A DNA stretch of 11,242 nt from JBBTSB01 sp964355775 (lineage in GTDB: Bacteria > Patescibacteriota > Minisyncoccia > 2-02-FULL-40-12 > IGHO2-01-FULL-4-A). Positions 6,699 to 11,242 of the stretch are shown piece by piece. The stretch covers positions 1 through 11,242 of the forward strand of contig CAYHEP010000027.1 of NCBI GenBank assembly GCA_964355775.1. The letters run 5' to 3'. The position numbers were made by a program, and so were the translations under genes. The notes below the pieces were generated by a model. The model searched no databases. It was given only the letters and a program-made list of their open reading frames with translations, and had not been told where the DNA came from. Position 1 is the first letter of the stretch. Every line of letters begins with the position of its first letter.

Positions 6699-7340
6699 AT
6701 GGCTACAATATCAGAGCAGCAACTTGGCTTGGTTAAGAAACTTTACTATAAGAAAAAATTAGGCGTTCCCGAAATCGCCCGTACCTTGAAAACATCGGTT
6801 GATGCGACTTATTATTTTATGAGACTGCATAAGTTAGAGCGAAGAAGTAATCGAGAACAAAACCTAGCACGTTTTGAGTTAAAGGTCCCTTCTTTTGTTT
6901 TGAAGCAAAAATTATCCATTAAAGAAGAAATATTACGGATCGCCGGTGTTATGCTATACTGGGGAGAAGGGTATCAGTCTTTGGAAGCAAGCGGTGTTGA
7001 TTTTGCGAATAGCAAACCCGAAATGATATTGGTTTTTTTGAAATTCCTAAGAACCGTTTGCGGTATTCAGGAAAAAAGACTCAAAGCCTATTTGTATTGC
7101 TATTCAAATCAAAATCCGAGACAACTTATTTCTTTTTGGAGTGGTATCACAAAAATTCCCGTGCAACAATTCACTAAGCCGTACGTTAGATCGGATTTTG
7201 ATAAAACTAAGATTGACAAAATGAGGTATGGGTTGCTACATGTGCGATATTATGATAAAAAGCTATTATATGTGATTCGTGATTGGATAAATAGGTATAT
7301 AAAAGACTTAGGAATACTATATGGGCAGTTGGGTGAGTAG
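6699..7340 (+). CDS. HTH protein with LAGLIDADG-like core (possible homing endonuclease)
   Basis: 213 aa. An N-terminal helix-turn-helix at ~6-45 (LVKKLYYKKKLGVPEIARTL) is followed by a basic link (ERRSNREQ) and a core from ~75. The core begins IAGVMLYWGEG (81-91), spaced like a LAGLIDADG motif (hxGhhhxhGEG) with a Glu at 90 where the metal-binding acid sits. It continues DFANSKPEMI (101-110), FWSGITKIPVQQF (146-158) and HVRYYDKKL (181-189). I recognise the WGEG...NSxPEMI...FW pattern from an uncharacterised family seen in CPR and actinobacteria; endonuclease activity is inference, and a regulator is possible. It has its own near-perfect promoter. Its last 18 nt, with the TAG stop, lie inside the tRNA-Tyr gene. 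It sits between two tRNAs that are neighbours in many bacteria, suggesting insertion. A decayed relative lies at 8174-8450. Confidence 0.78.
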   Translation: MATISEQQLGLVKKLYYKKKLGVPEIARTLKTSVDATYYFMRLHKLERRSNREQNLARFELKVPSFVLKQKLSIKEEILRIAGVMLYWGEGYQSLEASGVDFANSKPEMILVFLKFLRTVCGIQEKRLKAYLYCYSNQNPRQLISFWSGITKIPVQQFTKPYVRSDFDKTKIDKMRYGLLHVRYYDKKLLYVIRDWINRYIKDLGILYGQLGE

Positions 7341-7408
7341 CTATACCACCGCGCTGTAGACGCGGCGTCCATCGGACTTCGGGGGTGCAAGTCCCTCACT
7401 GCCCACCA
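7323..7408 (+). tRNA. tRNA-Tyr(GUA), class II, with changed positions 18 and 55
   Basis: Acceptor GGGCAGT/ACTGCCC, D stem GGTG/TACC, anticodon stem CCGCG/CGCGG with loop CTGTAGA (anticodon GTA), long variable arm with stem GTCC/GGAC, T stem GGGGG/CCCTC, discriminator A, CCA encoded. Two near-universal bases differ: D-loop position 18 is A (7339; loop AGTAGCTA instead of AGTGGCTA) and T-loop position 55 is G (7387; loop TGCAAGT instead of TTCAAGT). These two bases normally form the G18-U55 elbow pair. G19 and C56 are kept. The upstream HTH gene ends inside the D loop (TAG at 7338-7340). Confidence 0.93.
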
Positions 7409-7457
7409 AAGAGGACGTTCACTAGGTTTAAATGTGATGAACGCAAATTTAAGAATA

Positions 7458-7682
7458 CTAAACCAGAAAATATACGATGGTTGCTACTAGGAGTACGATA
7501 AACACAAAACGTAGTTTTGGTCTTACTTGAGTATGATAGATCTTTAACTGTTCATCGGATAGGCCATGAGTACGTAGCGTATATGCTGGTGTCGAAGACA
7601 CATCTTTTCCTAGATACTTTGAAACGAGATATTGTTTATAAACAAAGTAGGCCACTACGTAAATTAAAATAAGGTATAGCAT
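7458..7682 (-). CDS. small two-helix membrane protein, unknown function
   Basis: 74 aa with hydrophobic helices at ~2-16 (YLILIYVVAYFVYK) and ~57-73 (FVFIVLLVATIVYFL), joined by a ~40-residue polar loop containing LSDEQLKIYHTQVRPKLR. I do not recognise the family. It lies alone on the minus strand between tRNA-Tyr and tRNA-Thr(GGU). Evidence for being real is the clean alternation of two hydrophobic helices with a polar loop and the absence of a competing gene. GGAG lies 14 nt before the ATG, too far for a normal ribosome-binding site, and no clear promoter is seen. The bases between it and tRNA-Tyr (7409-7457) contain only a weak imperfect hairpin. Confidence 0.55.
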   Translation of the reverse strand: MLYLILIYVVAYFVYKQYLVSKYLGKDVSSTPAYTLRTHGLSDEQLKIYHTQVRPKLRFVFIVLLVATIVYFLV

Positions 7683-7712
7683 TAAGAGGAAGTTTACTCC
7701 ATTTCAGGAAAT

Positions 7713-7741
7713 TTGTAAAAGCATCGAAAATATGAGATACT
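7713..7741 (+). promoter_or_regulatory. probable promoter of tRNA-Thr(GGU)-rpmG
   Basis: -35 TTGTAA at 7713-7718, spacer 17 bp, -10 GATACT at 7736-7741 preceded by TGA (extended -10). The predicted +1 near 7748 is about 15 nt before the tRNA 5' end. No separate promoter was found for the L33 gene, so the two may be cotranscribed. Confidence 0.45.
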
Positions 7742-7762
7742 AGAAACGTTCTTTAAAAGTAA

Positions 7763-7834
7763 GCCGACGTAGCTCAGCGGCAGAGCAACTCCATGGTAAG
7801 GAGTAGGTCGTGAGTTCAATTCTCACCGTCGGCT
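7763..7834 (+). tRNA. tRNA-Thr(GGU)
   Basis: Acceptor GCCGACG/CGTCGGC, D stem GCTC/GAGC with loop AGCGGCA, anticodon stem ACTCC/GGAGT with loop ATGGTAA (anticodon GGT, reads ACC and ACU), variable AGGTC, T stem GTGAG/CTCAC with loop TTCAATT, discriminator T, CCA not encoded. Second threonine tRNA of the cluster, followed by the L33 gene. Confidence 0.96.
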
Positions 7835-7851
7835 CCCAGTAAATTAAAAAT

Positions 7852-7924
7852 GTAAATATCAAAGTGTAAAATGACAATGTAAAATCCAAAATTTTCCATT
7901 TTGAGATTTGCACTTTGCATTTGG
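7852..7924 (+). repeat. AT-rich quasi-palindrome upstream of rpmG
   Basis: Arms 7852-7879 (A-rich, GTAAATATCAAAGTGTAAAATG...) and 7897-7924 (T-rich, ...TTTGCACTTTGCATTTGG) are imperfect reverse complements, with about 20 of 28 positions pairing if a one-base gap on each side is allowed. The best block is CAAAGTG/CACTTTG. The left arm is itself built of near-repeats of AATGTAAA and the right arm of near-repeats of CATTTTG/CACTTTG. It occupies almost all the space between tRNA-Thr(GGU) and the L33 gene. It is not a normal terminator because there is no GC stem. Confidence 0.5.
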
Positions 7925-7927
7925 AAC

Positions 7928-8092
7928 ATGAGTCAAGATAGTCTAATTAAGTTAAAGTGTACGGTGTGCAAGCGAGGAGTGTACTATTCTACCAAGAATA
8001 AGAAGCTTGTCACGAAGAAACTTGAGTACCAAAAGTACTGCAAGATATGTCGGAAGCATCAGCCGTTCAAGGAAACAAAGTTGACTGCATAA
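7928..8092 (+). CDS. rpmG: 50S ribosomal protein L33, zinc-binding type
   Basis: 54 aa. Small protein of the large subunit near the E site. Two zinc-knuckle pairs, CTVC (11-14) and CKIC (38-41), frame the L33 core YYSTKNKKLVTKKLEYQKYCKICRK, ending with the usual HQPFKETK. The ATG at 7928 is preferred over an upstream start in the same frame (7901), which would only add residues encoded by the AT-rich repeat. No Shine-Dalgarno or -10 box is evident; cotranscription with tRNA-Thr is likely. Followed directly by a terminator. The order rpmG then tRNA-Trp is conserved in many bacteria, where secE-nusG follow; those genes are absent here. Confidence 0.93.
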   Translation: MSQDSLIKLKCTVCKRGVYYSTKNKKLVTKKLEYQKYCKICRKHQPFKETKLTA

Positions 8093-8095
8093 GAT

Positions 8096-8135
8096 AAAAA
8101 CGGCATTGTTGATAACAAACATGCCGTTTTTATTT
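8096..8135 (+). terminator. rho-independent, bidirectional-looking terminator after rpmG
   Basis: A perfect stem AAAAACGGCAT (8096-8106) / ATGCCGTTTTT (8121-8131) with a 14-nt loop, followed by ATTTG. It has A5 on the left and T5 on the right, and starts 3 nt after the L33 stop codon. Confidence 0.85.
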
Positions 8136-8173
8136 GATCGTGATAATATAGTTACATAACTAAACATGCAGGT

Positions 8174-8450
8174 ATGAAATTGAAGCAAAAACTAAAAGCC
8201 TTGAAACTTCGATCCAAAGGCTATTCCATTGCATGATTATCACAATGCAAGAAAGCAAGAACAATTTTGGCAGAAGATATTAAATCTAAAACCAAATCAA
8301 TTTCGACCGACCTACAAAAAACCCCACACAGCAAAACACTATCGTGAAAATTATCCAGGCTGTATTTCGCTTCGATATTATGATAGTATATTGGCAAGAA
8401 AATTAATGTTTTTAGCGCAAGCATTTACTGGGAGTGTCGTTCAAAGGTAG
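8174..8450 (+). pseudogene. decayed, internally deleted copy of the HTH/LAGLIDADG-like family
   Basis: Two out-of-frame pieces match the two ends of the protein at 6699-7340. Piece 1, from the ATG at 8174 to a TGA at 8234-8236, encodes 20 residues (MKLKQKLKALKLRSKGYSIA), which look like the first helix and turn of the HTH. Piece 2 (open from ~8229, shifted by one frame) encodes EQFWQKILNLKPNQFRPTYKKP... and then PGCISLRYYDSILARKL. These align with FWSGITKIPVQQFTKPY and HVRYYDKKLLYVI of the intact copy. About 110 residues between them, including the WGEG motif and the NSxPEM block, are missing, so the gene is dead. The second frame runs into tRNA-Trp and stops at a TAG in its D arm (8448-8450). 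An extended -10 (TGATAATAT, 8141-8149) may be a remnant promoter. Confidence 0.75.
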
Positions 8451-8500
8451 GACTCTTCTCTCCAAAAGAAGGTATCCCCGTTCGAGTCGGGGCACTCCCG
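8430..8500 (+). tRNA. tRNA-Trp(CCA)
   Basis: Acceptor GGGAGTG/CACTCCC, D stem GTTC/GGAC with loop AAAGGTA, anticodon stem CTTCT/AGAAG with loop CTCCAAA (anticodon CCA, reads UGG), variable GTAT, T stem CCCCG/CGGGG with loop TTCGAGT, discriminator G, CCA not encoded. The first 21 nt are overlapped by the end of the decayed HTH-family frame. The CCA anticodon agrees with UGA being a stop. Confidence 0.96.
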
Positions 8501-8653
8501 CAGAAGTGTACGTTTCTCAAAATCCGCATAAAACCCGCCGCCGCCTCTGAAATCCGGATCGATTAAATATGATATGAGACAAACATAAAATTGATGCGGC
8601 TGGAGAGACTTTGACGGAAAGAAATTCCCACCACTCTGTATGAGTTTTAAAAT

Positions 8654-8869
8654 TTACGCTTCCTCGACTTTCAGATTCCGTGACTTCGGTCTCGGGTTTT
8701 CGATTTGCTTCAATAGATTTTCGACGTCTTCAATACGATACATTCGGTAGTTGTTCACAGGGTTGCGGTAGGCGACAAGGGCGCCCTTTTTGTCCCAGTT
8801 GCGAACCGTCAAGGGGGTAACTCCGATCAATTTTGAAACTTCATTTACGGTGAGATATTTTTTTGGCAT
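8654..8869 (-). CDS. small MerR/excisionase-type DNA-binding protein
   Basis: 71 aa. Almost the whole protein is one winged HTH: YLTVNEVSKLIGVTPLTVRNWDKKG (5-29), then a wing LVAYRNPVNNYRMYRIEDVENLLKQI (31-56), then a short basic tail (PRPKSRNLK). The 'LTVRNWDKxGxLxAYRNPxNNYRxY' pattern is typical of MerR-like HTH_17 proteins; several such small proteins sit next to DNA methyltransferases or phage-type genes, but no such partner is in this window. No dimerisation or ligand domain is present. The promoter side (8870-8926) has a 10-bp direct repeat and a perfect palindrome, suggesting autoregulation (inference). Divergent from the giant membrane-protein gene, whose cytoplasmic end carries a similar fold. 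Beyond its TAA the same frame stays open to 8444. Confidence 0.85.
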   Translation of the reverse strand: MPKKYLTVNEVSKLIGVTPLTVRNWDKKGALVAYRNPVNNYRMYRIEDVENLLKQIENPRPKSRNLKVEEA

Positions 8870-8891
8870 GTGTAGTTTAAATTATTTTTTC

Positions 8892-8926
8892 TCTTTTAGT
8901 ATATTTTATGAATCTTTTAGTACTAA
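8892..8926. promoter_or_regulatory. direct repeat plus palindrome in the MerR-like promoter (candidate operator)
   Basis: TCTTTTAGTA occurs at 8892-8901 and again at 8913-8922, 21 bp apart, which is two helical turns and puts both on one face of the DNA. The second copy runs into the perfect palindrome TTAGTACTAA (8917-8926). On the minus strand the first copy touches a -10-like TATACT (8904-8899), about 30 nt upstream of the MerR-like start. Confidence 0.45.
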
Positions 8927-9023
8927 TGTTTATGATGGTCTTATATATAAATTGGAGAATAGAATTGGATGTTTAAAATCACTGCATTCATTATACTTTT
9001 CGTGCTTCTTGATTGCAAAATAG

Positions 9024-9108
9024 TTATCCACTTTTTTATCCGATACCAACGTATAATGAATATGTTGTTTACATTGGATATTTTGGTTATCCGATACAGC
9101 ATCGGATA
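9024..9108. promoter_or_regulatory. repeated TTATCCGATAC sites and a perfect inverted repeat
   Basis: The 11-bp sequence TTATCCGATAC occurs at 9036-9046 and 9087-9097. The second copy forms a perfect inverted repeat TATCCGAT-ACAGC-ATCGGATA (9088-9108). A related TTATCCACT (9024-9032) is one base off a DnaA box. Between the copies lies TATAAT (9052-9057, plus strand) without a good -35. It looks like a multi-site operator between the MerR-like gene and the giant gene; the binding protein is unknown. Confidence 0.4.
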
Positions 9109-9134
9109 TTAAAAATCTTATGTGGAACCTACGT

Positions 9135-9236
9135 TTCGGAGAACGCACTCGGTTACGTACATCAACAAGCGGTAAGACCCATGTCTGGCAAAAAAACCAA
9201 AGCCCTGACATGGGTCAGAGCTTCGGAGAACGCACT
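9135..9236 (+). repeat. 15-bp direct repeat TTCGGAGAACGCACT flanking a hairpin
   Basis: TTCGGAGAACGCACT occurs at 9135-9149 and 9222-9236 (period 87 bp). Between them lies a 10-bp perfect stem, GACCCATGTC (9176-9185) / GACATGGGTC (9207-9216), with a 21-nt A-rich loop. The 5' arm contains the ATG at 9181 that could start the giant gene. This completes the ~400-bp stretch 8870-9267, in which no convincing gene was found. Confidence 0.55.
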
Positions 9237-9267
9237 TCAATTTTACTACAAAATCAAAGATCAAACA

Positions 9268-11242
9268 ATGCCTGAAGACGAGAATCCAGACCCAAACTAT
9301 ATTTTACTTGCTGACCTTGCGTCGGAGACTCCATACTCACAGGAGTATTTGAGTTTGCTGGCACGAAAAGGAAAACTCGTCGCAAAAAAATTTGGTCGTA
9401 ATTGGTATGCGACTCGTGTCGCGATGTATGAATATCTGCAACAGCAGGGCTTGCAGATTGTAATTCCTAAAAGTGCTACGCGATTGTTTTCTACAAGAGT
9501 GACTAAACCTATCGTTGCACAGCTTGCTTCTGTTGGCTTGGAAATGATGATGCCAAGCGGTCAGACCCTGCCTATCGGCGAGGCAGGCGCTTCATCCGAA
9601 CCAGCGGTCGCACCGCTCAATCAAGCTCTCGAGCAGATAACAAAAAATCTTGCAGTGATTTCCGAACTTGAAAAAGATCGCGTCGTGTACGATGTCCAAA
9701 ATCCGGAACCGCTGACGCACAAGTTCTATCGTTTTAATCGAGTCGCAAACCGACAACTCTCAAAAACCAAAAAACGATTGGCTATTGTTGTTGTCGCTGT
9801 TGTATTGCTTTTTCTTCTCGTTGGCGGATTTAGTTTTGGAAATGTAGACGCCATAGGTCAACGAATACAAAAACTTTTCAAAGATGCGGATACTTTGCAG
9901 GGACATTTTGCAGGAACTCATGCCAATGAGGTGTTGCTTTTGGATGGTGATGGCAAGGTTTCGATCTATGGTCATATTGAAACTCAAGGTCAGCTTAGAT
10001 CATTCGCTCCCGATGGAGTCGCGCCAATCACCGTGGACTCCACGACGCTGGTAGAAAATCTCAACGCGGAATATTTGAGCGGTCTTGCCTCAAAAGATTT
10101 CACGCTTGCGTTTGTGACAAAGAATGGAAATGTCACATACGAAAATGTTCGCCTCATGGGCAATGTTGAAATTGGTAAGACGCTCAACGTCAGTGGCGCA
10201 ACCAAACTTTTAGATGAGCTTACGGTGTATGGCAACCTTGGCGTTTTCGGCGAAGCGATTTTTGGAAAAAATATAGAGCTCACATCAGGGAATCTTCGGC
10301 TTGATACCGGAACAATCGAGATCAATGATGCGCATATGATCAAAAATCTCAATTCGGAATTTTTTCAGGATTTGCGCGCAAAGGATTTTACACTTGACCG
10401 AGTGGTCGGATACGGTGATTCGACAAACCACATGGCGTTTTTTAATGCTGGATTGTACGGTACTGCTGGTGTTTTTGGGAGTCTTGGCGTTGCTGGTGAC
10501 GTCAGTATCGGTGATAAGGATGACAAAACAAGCAATTTCGAAGTCTACGCCAAGCAATTTACTATTGATAATTCCGGAAATGCAAGAGTGAGTGGTACGA
10601 TGTCGGCGAATAATTTGACTGTTTATAATCAGGTTTTTTCCGATCTTATACCATCAGCATCCCTTGTCTACAGTTTGGGCAGTTCGGATCACCGATGGAA
10701 AAATATTTTTGGAGGAACTGCAAATTTTAACAGTCTTACAGTTGCAGGCAGCGTGGATATTGCGGGAACCGCGAGCCGATCTTTTATTATAAATAATGAC
10801 AATATTTCATCCGACTCGGAGGATTCGTATTTGGGCTTTGATCGCGGCGGTGCAAGTTTTTCACACGCAAAGCTAACATGGAATTCAACGCAAAATAGGT
10901 TTGAGCTAAATGAGCCGTTGTACGTTTCAAGTAGTAGCCTTTCGGTTGTCGGATATGCAAGCGCTTCGAGTACCTATGGATCTGGACTGTCGTCATGTTC
11001 GAGCTCCGGGCAGAAATTGTTGTGGGATTCTACGATTGGGAAATTTTCTTGTGGTTCGGATGCCAGTGGTGCGGGGGGTCTTGAAGTGAAAGAAGGATTG
11101 AGTTCCATCCTTAATCCTGCCGCTACTATTTCTTTTGATGCGGGTGGTTTCAATGTTTCCGCATCCGGAAGTGAGGCTGTGGTAAAACTTGACTACGCCA
11201 ACGGCCCCGCAAGTCGCAGCATCGCACAAACCATCACAGGCT
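9268..11242 (+). CDS. giant membrane-anchored protein: HTH, one TM helix, tail-fibre-like exterior (3' end outside the window)
   Basis: No stop occurs between 9013 and the window end; more than 650 residues are visible. Numbering from the ATG at 9181, residues 40-86 are a MerR/excisionase-like HTH (LADLASETPYSQEYLSLLARKGKL, then KKFGRNWYATRVAMYEYL). A Pro/Ala/Glu linker follows, then a transmembrane helix at ~200-220 (LAIVVVAVVLLFLLVGG), then a beta-rich exterior. The exterior contains two copies of NLN-A/S-E-Y/F-xxxL-xx-KDFTL (293-309 and 389-405) resembling the LNADxLDGxxASDF unit of phage tail fibres. It also has YSLGSSDHRWKNIFGGTANF, many NLTV/SLTV/LGVxG strand repeats, and a Cys pair (606, 624) around QKLLWDSTIGKFSCG. 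This is a typical CPR surface or adhesin-like layout; the role is inferred. ATG 9268 was chosen because 9181 lies in a hairpin and repeat; 9181 remains possible and would add 29 residues. Confidence 0.85.
   Translation, partial: MPEDENPDPNYILLADLASETPYSQEYLSLLARKGKLVAKKFGRNWYATRVAMYEYLQQQGLQIVIPKSATRLFSTRVTKPIVAQLASVGLEMMMPSGQTLPIGEAGASSEPAVAPLNQALEQITKNLAVISELEKDRVVYDVQNPEPLTHKFYRFNRVANRQLSKTKKRLAIVVVAVVLLFLLVGGFSFGNVDAIGQRIQKLFKDADTLQGHFAGTHANEVLLLDGDGKVSIYGHIETQGQLRSFAPDGVAPITVDSTTLVENLNAEYLSGLASKDFTLAFVTKNGNVTYENVRLMGNVEIGKTLNVSGATKLLDELTVYGNLGVFGEAIFGKNIELTSGNLRLDTGTIEINDAHMIKNLNSEFFQDLRAKDFTLDRVVGYGDSTNHMAFFNAGLYGTAGVFGSLGVAGDVSIGDKDDKTSNFEVYAKQFTIDNSGNARVSGTMSANNLTVYNQVFSDLIPSASLVYSLGSSDHRWKNIFGGTANFNSLTVAGSVDIAGTASRSFIINNDNISSDSEDSYLGFDRGGASFSHAKLTWNSTQNRFELNEPLYVSSSSLSVVGYASASSTYGSGLSSCSSSGQKLLWDSTIGKFSCGSDASGAGGLEVKEGLSSILNPAATISFDAGGFNVSASGSEAVVKLDYANGPASRSIAQTITG

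Noticed and set aside
7409..7457. Terminator after tRNA-Tyr (CGTTCAC...GTGATGAACG)
   Set aside because: The stem is short and bulged and has no T tract on either strand.
9024..9032. Possible DnaA box (TTATCCACT) and origin of replication
   Set aside because: A single 8/9 match in an AT-rich region with no dnaA or dnaN nearby is not enough to call an origin.
8930..9211. 93-codon open frame on the minus strand
   Set aside because: Composition is Cys/His/Tyr-rich without a domain, it crosses the repeats and hairpin, and no promoter or neighbour supports it.
9120..9275. Short plus-strand frame starting ATG TGG AAC with two FGERT repeats
   Set aside because: The repeat comes from the 15-bp DNA repeat; there is no promoter, and it overlaps the giant gene out of frame.
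9990..10557. Minus-strand open frames under the giant gene
   Set aside because: They are shadows of the long plus-strand frame, which has a TM helix and repeats and no stop for over 2 kb.
1..11242. CRISPR array, insertion sequence or rRNA
   Set aside because: No regularly spaced repeats, no transposase motifs with terminal inverted repeats, and no rRNA sequence were seen.
1..11242. Alternative genetic code (UGA = Gly or Trp)
   Set aside because: pgi ends in TGA at the expected C-terminus, and the only Trp tRNA has anticodon CCA.

Overview
The window looks like chromosome from a Candidate Phyla Radiation (Patescibacteria, probably Parcubacteria-type) bacterium. This is inferred from very tight gene packing, small ribosomal and translation genes with trimmed domains (RF1 of 290 aa, EF-Ts of 149 aa), near absence of Shine-Dalgarno sequences, several single-pass membrane proteins with Thr/Ser/Pro linkers, and a giant membrane-anchored protein with a cytoplasmic helix-turn-helix and a tail-fibre-like exterior. 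TGA is used as a stop (it ends pgi) and tRNA-Trp has anticodon CCA, so the standard bacterial code applies, not the UGA=Gly code of SR1/Gracilibacteria.

Layout. 1-768: 3' part of glucose-6-phosphate isomerase, overlapping a convergent cupredoxin-like membrane protein (752-1216, minus). 1240-1938: ribosomal protein L25. 1942-3063 (minus): AAA/DUF4143 ATPase. 4765-3154 (minus): operon L31 - RF1 - LysM-like membrane protein. 4824-6588 (plus): S2 - EF-Ts - TPR membrane protein, divergent from the L31 operon and sharing an interleaved 58-bp promoter region with it. 6574-8500: tRNA-Thr(UGU), an HTH/LAGLIDADG-like protein, tRNA-Tyr(GUA), a small membrane protein on the opposite strand, tRNA-Thr(GGU), L33, a terminator, a decayed second copy of the HTH/LAGLIDADG-like family, and tRNA-Trp(CCA). 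8654-8869 (minus): small MerR-like DNA-binding protein. 8870-9267: regulatory or repeat-rich intergenic region. 9268 to the end: giant membrane protein with no stop inside the window.

How it fits together. Most of the window is translation machinery (L25, L31, RF1, S2, EF-Ts, L33, four tRNAs). Six of the gene starts sit 5-11 nt after an extended -10 box (TGnTAnnnT-like), which predicts leaderless or nearly leaderless mRNAs; the internal operon genes start by stop/start overlap or abutment.

The most unusual signals are in the tRNA cluster. Two members of one HTH/LAGLIDADG-like family, one intact and one decayed, lie directly 5' of tRNA-Tyr and tRNA-Trp, and both reading frames run into the tRNA and stop in its D arm. 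In tRNA-Tyr that TAG stop exists only because the near-universal G18 is an A, and its tertiary partner U55 is also changed, to G. All function calls are from reading the sequence; no database search was run.
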